Under the pieces are notes generated by a model that was given only the letters and a program-made list of their open reading frames with translations, was not told the DNA's origin and searched no databases. Below, piece after piece: positions 15,101-28,100 of a stretch of 64,000 nt of DNA (positions within the stretch are counted from its first letter, which is position 1; each line of letters starts with the position of its first letter). The stretch lies in assembly GCA_963678705.1 (NCBI GenBank), contig OY783208.1, positions 14,009,782 through 14,073,781 on the forward strand, written 5' to 3'. The position numbers and the translations under genes were made by a program. The stretch is from Panorpa germanica. Its lineage: Eukaryota; Arthropoda; Insecta; Mecoptera; Panorpidae.

Positions 15101-16102
15101 CTGCTTACAATCTTATTTTATGACCGCGTCTATTTAATGACCCCAACAATTTTTTTCAGGAAAATCCAAAACTTTACGTCCCAATTATACAAATTCCAAC
15201 GGAAGAAAAAAGACAGGCTTCGTTGTTCTATAAACGGCACTGTGACAGTCTGGCTGCTAAACTGGAGAACAAATGGTATATGCCATTGTCGGAAGATGAC
15301 ATTGATGTAAGTACGGAAAATAACAGCAGCTTGAATAGTAAATTTAAAGGGTGGTCAACTCCCTGACTAATTAAAAATAAAAATATCGAAATTTAAGAGA
15401 TTTTTGTTATATAAAATATGCTATCCTCTTCAGCTTTTGACACACAGGTTACAGTAATCCGCGGGACTTCATTACGCGGATTTATTCCAATTTCAGGTTC
15501 AATGTGGTTCATCAAATTTGTTTATTAGTAGACATATTAAAATAAACGAGATCCATTATCCAAGGGACACCCCTAACAGCAGCATTTGAACACATGAGAT
15601 GGCTACATAGCGTCTCTTGCTGATTCACTCATACTAATTAAGAACGAAATATATTGTTAATTTAGATTTTAGCGCGAGTCTGATTTTGTTCATCAACCGA
15701 TCTACATCTGGAAGCTTGTCGAGTCTCAGGTACCGAATTCCTGAGTGTCGCGCGGCTTACCAAAACATTTTTATACAATATTTCGATAATTATACCAATA
15801 ATATTAATTCGCGACAGTTATACTATAAGTCTAGTTTTGTTTTTCAACCAATATAGAAGCTTGTCGATCATCAGGTACCGAATTCCTGAGCGTCGCGCGG
15901 TGTCACATCGCGTTTATCAAATACCGCCATTTTTCGTTAAACCATTACATTCGTTTCGCGACTTTTACATAGTTAGTGCCAGATCGCAACCTGTAATTAC
16001 GAGTATTATTCCTTTATAAATTTGATAGTTTTATATGTGTAATTAAGTAAATCGAGTACTGATTCTGTTGTGTGTAGTGTAAATACGCTTTCAAGTTTTA
16101 TT

Positions 16103-16165
<63 letters not shown>

Positions 16166-19065
16166 ATTAAACAAGTGTGTGTATTTTTCTGATATCTTTT
16201 GACCGGTTGATTTAAATTTCTTGTGGAATGCCCTTGGACATAAACCGCTAAAGTTGGAGATCTGATTGTTTTAAGTGCTAAAATTATCTATCCAACTAAT
16301 TTAATTGACAATAGCCGAGCGCTGGTTACATTTGTGACAAGCAGAGGATTACATTAAACTTGTAAGGGCGTGCAGAGAAATTAAAGGGTTCTTGCTTTGG
16401 AAATTTATATGACACCCAATGTTACAAATTCATGGGTCCGAGCGAGGTAAACTGAAATTAGTCTGGCTCTAGAACCTTCTATATTTGGAGACACCACACG
16501 CGCGACTAAGATTTTTCATTTACTGAGTGGAAGTAGTTATATTCACTATACCGTCACGATGTAACCTAATAAATAGCCTTAATTCACGCTATTTACAGAC
16601 TTTATTTAATAACACAAAACAATTAAAACAGTTAAAACTTTGTATAACTATTTTCAAATAGTGTTTAGTATTACATTTTACAGTTTACTGCTGACTGGTA
16701 ACTTTTAATTACTACTGTATCTCACTGAGTAACTTTAACTGCTACTAGCTAGACCGGTACTGCAATATCACTAATATAGTCAGTACGTGCGTAGCAAAAA
16801 TACCTCTAGTCTTAATTAATCATCTTCGGAAGAATTCCTATAAATGTGGGATATAATTTAGGATTAGACATAATTAGTTTGTAAGAAATAATAATTATAA
16901 AGAACTCTATAAAATAGGTTAGAAACTTTGCTAATATTAAGAAATATTTAAATGTTACTAGCGCTGTTTTGAAACGACTTGTGAACCCCTCTACGCGTTA
17001 ACTTGACAGTTCGCTTGCTATGATATGCTGCGATGCGTGGTTAGCGCGGCAATAGTGATTGTGAAAATGTCTGATACGTAGACATACACAGTTTTTATGG
17101 CGGTCATTGGAAAATTCAGGAAATGTTGTATTAACTAGTTGTTAATAGCATTGAGAATTATAATCAGTTTAACTATATTGCTAGGTGTAATATTAGTTAT
17201 TGTTTAGACGTAAATAGTGTATTTTGTGCATAAAATTATGGTGTTAAATGTTAGGTTGTGTTTATCATTATAAAACGTTGTGAATGTAAACTATGAACTA
17301 TTTATACTACGCATTACTTTATGATATGCAATCATTGTAATAAGGTCTTCAAACCTAAACATTGTATATAATCAAGTGATATTATTTTGTGAACTCTTTT
17401 TTGATTTATTAACATTATTGTAATGTAATTGTTTTTCTTTGAGAAATAATTAAATGAACTACTATTAAACAAAAGTTATGTGTTAACTATTCTTTAATAA
17501 ATTATATTGTAAATGGGGGCTCAACTCAGGATTAATATAACATCAAAACTGCTATAAAACCACAGCTGGTAATCTAGCTAACACCCACTAAGGTGTAAGG
17601 TAGACCCACACTTGGAATCGTCAACCGGGATATGTTTAATCTCAACCCACATATATTATGACAAAGCTGTTATAATAATTCGATGAATCCATTTCCAGGA
17701 ATAATTGAACTGGAAAGTTTTTATTTATGACATAGCGTGTTCCTACATGGGTCTTTAAGCCGGCAATTCACTCCCGACGAGACATTTGTCTATGTGTCAG
17801 AATACAACTCATCAATCGAGTTATGCCAACGCGAGGCAAAATAATTCGAGACATTCAAACACAAAGCGAGAGCTACACTACACACTCGATCTTGGTGAGC
17901 CGATGAAATGAGCGTGTGGACAAATAAAAACAAATCCATTATACAAAGTATTAATAACTACAACACCCGAGCTAGAAAAGTCGTAAAAAATGTGATTATT
18001 AAGTGTATATTGTGAACGGAAACGAGTCAAAAGTTAAAGCGAATATAATGTGTGTAACATTAAACCACTGATAGAATACGTAAAATAATGTAATTACTGA
18101 AATTGACTAAACGCATTCTCAAAGTAATAAAAATGAACCAGTTAAATCTAGCTAAAAACTAATGTAGGACTCAATATGTATTTATTATACTTTAAGATGG
18201 TTTGTTCATTCATTGTTCTGTATTTGTAAAGTAAATACCAACGTTTGTATTGTAACCATATTGTATTATTTTAGTAGTTATTATTTTATTAAGTATATGT
18301 ATTAAACAAATTATGGGATTCTTAGACATTTCGACAAGAGGCTGAAATATTACATAAATCGACACTTGCCTTAATCCACATCAGAATACCTTGATTCCAT
18401 ATATATATGTATATACGCTGTCTGTTCAAAAAATAAGGAGAATTTTCATTTTTCTCAAAAAATATTTATTTATTTATCAATTTCTATTTTGTCCCCTTCA
18501 AAGTACTCTCCGTCAGATATAATACATGCATGGCATGAGCCAACCGATATGCCGACATCCTCAGCAACTTCTCTAATAGTGATTCGACAATTCTTCATAA
18601 CAATTTTCTTCACTTTCTCAACATTAGCATCGGTTGTTGATGTGCTGGGGCGTCCAGAGCGAGCTTCGTCATTCACACCTTCTCGACCTTCTGTGAAAAG
18701 CTGTCTGAAAAGCTTGTACCACTTGTAAACATTTTTTTGGCTTAAAGTAGACTCATCGTATGCCACTTTCAACATTTCAAGTGTTTTGGAGCACTTGATT
18801 CCATTTTTCACACAAAATTCTATGCAAACTCTTTGAATTCATGTTTTTCGACAGGAGAAAATCGCCAAACACGCAAAACACTTCCAACTTTTATGCCTAT
18901 CACAAACAAACTAAATGTGCTATATATCTAAAACTGTGAACATATGTTCGAGACGAGTGTACCAATATAACAAAATAAAAAATCGATAATCGAATGTACG
19001 TAGCCCGCAAAATTTTTGCCTCATCTTATTCTTTGAACAGACCTCGTATATGAATATATGTGTAC

Positions 19066-19141
<76 letters not shown>

Positions 19142-22100
19142 GTATTATTTTATTTATTTTACGTCGGCCTTTTACCGATGCTGAGTCCTATCACCGACGA
19201 CCTCTTACTATGCTAGTATTTATTGTGATGTCGTGATCTCATATACTTTCAAACTCATTTGAAATTCCACACATTTAATAGATAATGTATGCGTACGGAG
19301 TTCGTAAGAGAGGCAAGGACGAATGTTTACACCGACAACTAGACCTAAATATTTTATTAGATCAACTTAAGCAGAAAACCTAAGAGTACACGATTTGCTT
19401 TTGCATCGAGTTGTCGAAAGCGATAAAAACTGTTTTCTTTATTGTTACCCTCTCCCTTAATTTATCATTCTTATCCGAAGCCGCCTTTTACAAAGTTTTG
19501 GAACTGTAACTTTTTCTTTCTTTCAGTTAATTAAGAGAAAAGAGAACCTCCGAAAGTCGCTGCAGACGATCTTCCACGATATGGTAATGTTCGGCCTCTA
19601 CATCTGCGTGATCTACATGCTGGTCCTAGGCAGCAGAGACCCGATGTCCTACGCCAGCACAACTCATGTTAGGGATATGATAACAAGAGCAAAATATTCG
19701 GATGTACCAAAGTTTGACAATCTTTTATCTGATGAAACGTAAGTTTAAGTGATGAACTCGCTCAGAGAACAGAGTTCAATAAAACATTGGTTTGTTATGT
19801 TGTTTGAAAGTCAACAGAAGCATATCGTTTAAAGTCGCAGTAAAAAAAAGTTAATGGAGTTCAAACGCAACAGTGTAATTACGCAATTACTTTGTATCTA
19901 GTAGGAAAATCGCAACCACTTATTGTTATTGAGCTCCGACATTTAAATGTAAACCTAATGCTTGTGTATCATACCATTACACGTTTCAATGATACTAGTA
20001 GCATCAAAAAACGCCATGAAGGTAGATATTTAATAACAACAACATCGCCAGAAATGACTTGAAAGGTGAAGGCCAGAACTCAACGTAATCCACGACAAAA
20101 CGCAATTTAATTGTCAAAAAATCTTAATGTGTCTGCTTGTAGCGTGGGGCGCATATTAAAAAATGAACTACATTTGAAGCCCCACAAAATACAAAAGTGC
20201 AATACCTAACACCTGCACAAAAGGCAGTTTGTCTAGTAAGAGCAAAGGTGTTAAAACACTGGCATGTTTGTTGAACTTTACAATAGAGATGGAATTGCTA
20301 CGCTTATAGAATCACCGCGTAGTTTTAGTTCATAGAAGACCCACACATCTGCAAGAGCGCTAAGAAGCGATATGGCAAGTAACGTAAACTTCTATGGGGA
20401 AAAATAATATATAAGATATCTGCAATATTCTTTATTTTATATTTGATTTAAAATGCGTTCTAAAGGTCCCGCGCCGAACCATTCATATCCCTGCCAATTA
20501 AAGTTCAGTGATCCGCAATGGTTATAAAACTATCTCTACCGATTTGAATATCGAAAGAATAAGTAATTAATATCTAATTTAATCTAACAACTGCCTTTTA
20601 CTCATATTTAAAACAATTTCAGATTAATTCGCTATATTAATGAAACACTTTTAACTGTTCTCTTTGGCGAAGATTGGTACGATGGCAATACTATACAAGG
20701 ATTTGGTTGGCTGATTGATTATAACACGAAGCTTCTCGGAGTTCCCCGAATTCGACAACTGCGTATGAAAAATGACAGTTGCGTTGCAGCTTCAATTTTT
20801 ACCCCGCTTGTTAATGGTACAATCCTATATTATAATGTTCCAAGTGTTTATTTATATTCTTATATGTTTATATGTTTATATGTTTGGTTCGAATTTTGTA
20901 TGGCATCTCGAAAACGGCTCCAGGGAAGTTTTTGAAAATTTCCTATTTCGTAGAGAAAAAAATTCTAAGACTTTTTGCGTCCCTGGATTTTTCCCTGAAT
21001 TTCCTGGAAACCCGTAATTTTGGAAAAACTGAAAAAAAAGTGATCCCTTTTTTGCTGTATTACTTTTAAGTTGTAAAACATAGAAAGTTGAAATTTTGCA
21101 TGTGTATTAAGCTATTTAAGGCTGATAATTCTCAAAAATTAGAAATTCAAAAATTGAAAAAGGGGGGGTTAAAGAAATTCGGGGGCCCGGTAGGAAACTT
21201 TGGAGAAAGTTCATATTCTGAATTCTAGAATAATTAAGTATATTATTAATGAAAAAAAATTCAAAATTTCAAAATTTTATTTGGGGGCACGGGGACAGTA
21301 TTTTCCGAGAGTAAAAATTGTGCTAGAAAGTTGAAATTTTGTATATAGGCTAACCTTGGTAACTTATTTACGAATCGAAAAAAAAAATTCTAAATTTTGA
21401 AAAAAAGTTGGTCAAATAACGCATAAATTGAAAATATTTTTTATTTTGATAAAAAAATATATTTTATAGTCAATTTATATGTATCAATGTATATGTGCGA
21501 GTTTATTTATTATTTCAATTTAAAAATAGAACAGTGAAATATGAAATTTAATTACGAATTATTTTATTGGATTCAAATGATACACGCCAAAAAGACGTCG
21601 CATTGCGACGGGGGTAAACTCAAGTATATTATAATGTCCCAGGTGTATATTTAAATTCGTATATGTTTATGTGTTTATATGTTTGGTTCGAATTTTGTAT
21701 GGCATCTCGAAAACGGCTCCAGGGAAGTTTTTAAAAATTTCCTATTTCGTAGAGAAAAAAATTCTAAGACTTTTGGCGTCCCCGGATTTTTCCCTGAATT
21801 TCCTGGAAACCCGTAATTTTGGAAAAACTGGAAAAAAGTGATCCCTTTTTTGCTGTATTACTTTTAATTCGTATAAGATAGAAAGTTGAAATATTGCATG
21901 TGTAATAAGGTATTCAATGCTGACATTTCTCAAAAATTAGAAATTCAAAAATTGAAAATGGGGGGGTTAAAGAAATTCGGGGGCCCGGTAGAGAACTTTG
22001 GAGAAAATTCATTTTCTGGATTCTAGAATAATTAAGTATATTATTAATAAAAAAAAAATTAAAAATTTCAAAATTTTATTGGGGGCACGGGGGCCTTATA

Positions 22101-25100
22101 TTCCGAGAGTAAAAATTGTGCTAGAAAGTTTAAATTTTGTATATAGGCTAACCTTTGTAACTTATTTACGAATCGAAAAAAAAATCACAAATTTTGAAAA
22201 AAAGTTGTCCAAATATCGCATAAATTCAAAAAAAAATTTATTTTGATATAAAAAATATATTATACAGTTTGCATGAAAAATTAATTGTTATTAAATTTAA
22301 AATCAATATATAGACCAGGGTAGATAATTTTAGAAACATAAAAAAATTAAAGTAGAATGAAACCTATTGGAAATGGAAGGGAATACTACTAAAATGAAAG
22401 GAAAAATAAATTACAGTCGATCTGACGTTGGGAAGGGGTAGGGGGTGAGGTTTTAAGGGTAAAAATCGGTAAATCTCGACTTCCGGCAAAACTACAAGTC
22501 CTATCGAAAAAAGTTAAATGGCAAAGTTGTAGATAATAAAAAGATGTACAACTTTTGTACCTACACTTTTACTCCATAACCTCAAAATTCATGTAAAAAA
22601 TCCAAAAAACCACATTTTTGATTTTTTATTTATATCTTTTACAAAAAAATTTTTTTTTTTCATGATATTTGGTGAAAACTTACCTCTTTATGTCCCAAAC
22701 ACACTGGAATTTTGAAGATTTAAAATATTAATTTTTTCACCCTATTTTGACTCGATATATGAAAAAACACCCTAGTTTTCAATCGAAAATTCTCACGTCA
22801 AAATATCTGATTTTTCAAAAAAGTCGGTGGGCTTTTTGTTCGTTGAAATCTCTATTTTCTGATAGTGTAAAAAAAAATATACATTACTATGGAAAATTTT
22901 TTCAGAAAAGGCAAAAAATCGAAAAATATTAAAATCGAAATTTTTTTTTTTAATCTTTATGTACAATTTTGAGGTATTCATTAAAATTTTTACTTTAATT
23001 ACTCGAAAAACGTTAGGTTCCATGTTAGATTAATAAACAAAAAAATTACAAACCAATTAAACATGAATATCGCAAAAAACTATCTCATTAGATAGAAATA
23101 TACACGTAAATCGTACTATTGAGTAGAGATTTTTTTTAATGATTACACTATACATTATATTATTTTTAAAAGCATTAATCTTTGTATTTATCAAAACATA
23201 GTATTCAATTCGAATCACTTATTCATCAGTTTCTGTCTTTTTGATGGTATTTCTTGATCGTTAGATTCGACAGGCCTTTCTGATTCTAGTAGATCTTCGA
23301 CATCTTCAAGACCATCACCGTCTTCGTCTCCAACATTATTTTCGGTCTGCATTGGTTCTTCATCCGCAATTTCATCTGAATCATTAACTTCCTCGTAGAT
23401 TTTTTTCTCCACATTGGCGCATTGTTCAGAACCATCACAATTTGAGCATAAATTTGTGCATTTTAAACCATGTTTTCGGCAGCCACATTTTAAACTATTA
23501 CATCCAGTTTCACAGCTGCAGCAAATAGTTTTCAGCAATTTTTCCGGAATTAATTCCATTTCTGTAAATTTGGGCATAATTCCATGTTGATGTTGCTTCC
23601 AGCCCCAATCTGTTGCTGTCAATTCATTACCCAGGCACGTTTGAAGCTGATAATATGCCCTGTAACAATGTTGTTCTGCTGCACCTTCTGTGGGTGGGAG
23701 ATTTGCCAATATGAAAGATGATTTAATTTTTGCCAATTGATATTTTTGAAATCTTAATTGATTCAGTGATATATTACCCTTTTTACATTTATAAATAGAT
23801 TTAATTAATTTCAATCCATTTTTTTTTATATCTTCTTCGTTTACATCTTTTTTAAAAAAAATATTAGCCAAATTTGACAAATTTTGATTGTCTAATAATG
23901 AATTTACGATAGTTTTCTTTCCTTTTCCGGCAAATCCAGATGTTGTGTCGCAACCAGAAAAACAATGCAGAAATGCAACGATGTTTTTGACGGATTCACA
24001 TTTGAAACTATCACCAGAACCGGGCTTGAGAAAATAAATTTTATGATTATTAGAACTTAATTGATTCAAAAGGACCAAAAGATCAATATCTTGTCCTACA
24101 ACAATGACAGTTTTATTAGTATCTTTGGCAATTTCTATCGAGGTCTTAATAATGTCAGCATCAGCATCTTCTTTAGCTTGTTTACAGGAAAATCCTTTTG
24201 ACTGTAATACTTGCATTAACGATTTTATTATTTTGTCTTGGTTTTTGTCATTAGATAAAAAAATTTCTTGCAAAAGTGGTATTCTTGTATGGTTTTGATA
24301 ATTGAACTCTGGAATATTGTCTGACGTCTTTCTACGACTACGTTCTCCTTTTTTAGTTGAAAGGCGCAGACCCTCCAAGCCCCTTCCCCACTTCTCTATG
24401 AAATACCTTTTGATGGGCTACAATTTTCCGAAGGTCACTCAGGTATATAGGTATAGTTTTAAAATAGCAATAAATAGGCATCTACGCATATAATTTAAAG
24501 AAAATTTGACGATTTTCTCAAAATTTTGTAGATGTCATATTAAATATTAACTTTATTAACTTATTTAGTTGTTAATTATAGTAGTACATTTCGACTTGCA
24601 ATTTTTTGTTTATTAATCTAACATGGAACCTAACGTTTTTCGAGTAATTAAAGTAAAAATTTTAATGAATACCTCAAAATTGTACATAAAGATTAAAAAA
24701 AAAAATTTCGATTTTAATATTTTTCGATTTTTTGCCTTTTCTGAAAAAATTTTCCATAGTAATGTATATTTTTTTTTACACTATCAGAAAATAGAGATTT
24801 CAACGAACAAAAAGCCCACCGACTTTTTTGAAAAATCAGATATTTTGACGTGAGAATTTTCGATTGAAAACTAGGGTGTTTTTTCATATATCGAGTCAAA
24901 ATAGGGTGAAAAAATTAATATTTTAAATCTTCAAAATTCCAGTGTGTTTGGGACATAAAGAGGTAAGTTTTCACCAAATATCATGAAAAAAAAAAATTTT
25001 TTTGTAAAAGATATAAATAAAAAATCAAAAATGTGGTTTTTTGGATTTTTTACATGAATTTTGAGGTTATGGAGTAAAAGTGTAGGTACAAAAGTTGTAC

Positions 25101-28100
25101 ATCTTTTTATTATCTACAACTTTGCCATTTAACTTTTTTCGATAGGACTTGTAGTTTTGCCGGAAGTCGAGATTTACCGATTTTTACCCTTAAAACCTCA
25201 CCCCCTACCCCTTCCCAACGTCAGATCGACTGTAATTTATTTTTCCTTTCATTTTAGTAGTATTCCCTTCCATTTCCAATAGGTTTCATTCTACTTTAAT
25301 TTTTTTATGTTTTTAATTATTTTTGACGGCTTCTACCCTGGTCTAATAGGACGAGTTTATTTATTATTTCAATTTAAAAATGGAATTAAATTTTGACATG
25401 AAATTCAAGCCACTCATAAAAAAAAACGTCGCTTGCGACGGGGGTAAAAGCTAGATTGTTTTAAATAGTCGCAATGTTATTGAAGATATAAACAATTAAG
25501 GAACCAGGATAATTGAGCGGACAAAACTTTGCAAACACCTTAGTTCTTTATTATTTAAAAATGGGATTGTGTCCTATGTCTTAATTTCTATAAAACTGTT
25601 CTATCTACCTATTATAATGTTCGTAATGTTCCAATTTAACATGGAAAACTCATAAGAACTCATAGATATTTATATAGAGCGTTATTTATTTATTTATTTA
25701 TTTATATATATATATATCCGGTAACAAAATCGTATATGGTATCTTCTAAACGGCGCCTACAAAGTTCTTCAAATTTTGGTATAATGTAAAGGACGAATTT
25801 CTAAGACTTTCTACGTCCCTGAATTTTCCCGTGAATTTCCGTGGAAAAACTTATACTGGAAAAACTGAAAAATTCGAAAAAATAATTTTGCTAATATCTG
25901 ACGAACTAGAAAAGATAGAAAACTGAAATTTGGTATGTGTATTGAGATCATAGGAGTGAGAGGTATAGGGGGGAAATAGTTAACAGCCCCAAATATCAAA
26001 AAAAAGAAAAAGTGAAAAAAATAGAAACTATGCACGTGCATATTTGCGAAAATAAATTTAACCTTAGTAGCGGCGTTAAATTGAGGAAGTGGGGGCGGGA
26101 AAACGCTTTGCCAAAGAACTCAATTTTGAAATTTCGATCATTTATAAAAGTAGGGGTAGATAAAGGTAGAGAGAGTTGTTACGAGCAAAATAGATTACTA
26201 TGCCTAAAATTTGACAATTTTATTTCAGGAGCGGGGATTAATGGGGAGACTAATATTATAACGTAAATATAAATACGAAACATAGAGTGTAAGATTACAG
26301 TACAGTTTTAATCATGTAAATGAATTGCTGTAATATCGAATTGGTAGTGTCTGATTGAGAAGAGTGTGGCGCTGGGGTTCAGTTCTAAGTAACGGTGGTG
26401 TTAGAAGTAGTGGCGATAGATTATAATGGCTCTGGGAGGAAACCGTGTTGCAGAATATGTGCTTTGGTGCTGAAAGTGAGGGTGGCGGGGTATGGGGATT
26501 GAATCGAAAGTGCAATAACGGGCAGGAAAAGCCTAGAGTTGAGATTATTAGGAGCGAACTGCTACGCTTTCTTAAAAACATAAATGAATTGATGTAATTA
26601 GTAGATTTACATTGAAATGAGTGAAAATTAATTTTATCAAGTATTTATCTTATCGAATAATTATTAAAAATTAATGTACTTCTAAGGGTGAAATTTAATA
26701 TGTAGGTTGCCAGTAAAGTATTAATTTTGAAAACTAATTGCTAAGAGATTAGTACGCAGGGGGTGAAAGCGCAAGATTATTTAATGATTGCGGTAAAACG
26801 GGGCGATAGGAAATTGCCGTAATGAGCGATGATGCTCAGGTGGGCTGTGGTGTTGCAAGTGGGCGCATTGTGGCAGAGGTGCAGAGGAATACAAATGAAA
26901 GTGCGAGAACGATACAGAGCATGGAGTCAAGCGGTGATGGTTGGTACTTAGGGGCGGGGCAGTGGACATTGTTCAATACTGTGCTTCATTAGGGTAAATA
27001 ATAATTTTACACAGAGAGGAGGAAACAAAGGATTATTTAATTATAGTGCTAAAGCGGGGGCGCTGTGAAAGTACTCTAAGGACCGACGATGGTCAGGAAA
27101 GAAGCGATACAGAGTGCTGAAGGAAAAAGGTGCTCCATGGCGGAAGTTTAGAGGAATCAAATTAAAAGTTCGGAAACTGAATTTTAATTCAGTAGCGGCG
27201 TCATTTTTTGGGGGCAATGTTGCAACAGAGCCAGAACGTTGATATTTATAACGTGGGCCCTATATAGAGTGTCATTAAAGACAAACTATAGAAAACTGCA
27301 ACTTTCCAAAGGCGGCGGGCGCTGGGGGCCAAAAACCAGAAATATGAAATATATAGAGATGAAAGGCTATAGTTTAGAATATATGTTTTTAGATGCAAAT
27401 AAAATAGATCCCTGTGTTAAAATTTGACAAACTTGTTCAGTAGCGCAGGTATGTGGGGGGTACTAATGCTAAAATATAAATACAAAGCTGAAATTTAGTA
27501 TGCAGATATAGGTTCATATATTAATAACGAAAATATAAAAAGAACTACATTTTTTTAAGTGTAACACTAGTGTAATAGTGTATAAACCGAGTATAAAACC
27601 AAATTGAGGTACAACGATGATATTTTGCATGTAGAATATTAAATAGAAGCACAATAGTTCTCTATAAGTAAGATAGTCAAATTACATTCAATAGTAAAAT
27701 TGAATTGATTTTTGGTGCGTTTGTTGTGCTATGAAATCAAGCAGGAGTGAGAGGTATAGGGGGGAAATAGTTAACAGCCCCAAATATCAAATTAAAAAAA
27801 TAGAAACTACGCATGTGGATATTTGCGAAAAATTAAATTAACCTTAGTAGCGGCGTGAAATTGAAGAAGTGGGGGCGGGAAAGGCTTTGCCAAAGAGCTC
27901 AGTTTTGAAATTTCGATCATTTATAAAAGTAGAGGTAGGATAAAGGTTATAAAGGTAGAGAGAATTGTTACGAGCAAAATAGATTGTTATGCCAAAAATT
28001 TGACAATTTTATTTCAGGAGCGGGGATTAATGGGGAGACTAATATTATATCGTAAATATAAATACGAAAATTAGAACGTAAGATTACAGTGCAGTTTTAA

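Larger units (their letters stand above)
22311..25345 (-). mobile_element. Long-terminal-inverted-repeat element with one ORF
   Basis: Two arms (22311-23045 and 24597-25345) are near-identical reverse complements of about 735-750 bp. The outer tips read TAGACCAGGGTAG on both ends. The spacer carries a minus-strand gene for a nuclease-like/CXC-domain protein. The flanks read ...CAATATA before and ATAGGAC after, consistent with a 3-bp ATA duplication, and the host Hel-B sequence is cleanly split, so the unit moved as a block. The arms are the same over long stretches (for example a 76-codon open frame reads identically in both), so the insertion or a conversion event is recent. I do not recognise the superfamily. 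Confidence 0.7.
21625..25454 (+). mobile_element. Hel-B Helitron copy 2, split by long-TIR element
   Basis: Starts TATATTATAATGTCCCAGG directly after copy 1 and ends with CGTCGCTTGCGACGGGGG then GCTAG at 25454. The homology to copy 1 is interrupted at 22310 and resumes at 25346 (GAGTTTATTTATTATTTCAA is shared). Net length without the insert is about 795 bp, the same as copy 1. No coding capacity of its own. Confidence 0.7.

Noticed and set aside
22747-23023. 61- and 76-codon frames repeated at 24623-24899
   Set aside because: They are mirror images in the two arms of the inverted repeat; low-complexity Lys/Phe-rich text, no support as genes.
23215-24417. CXC-domain protein as an ordinary host tesmin/TSO1-like (LIN54) regulator
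   Set aside because: Only one CXC-like cluster with different spacing, plus a GCDTTS nuclease-like part, and it lies inside a mobile inverted-repeat unit.
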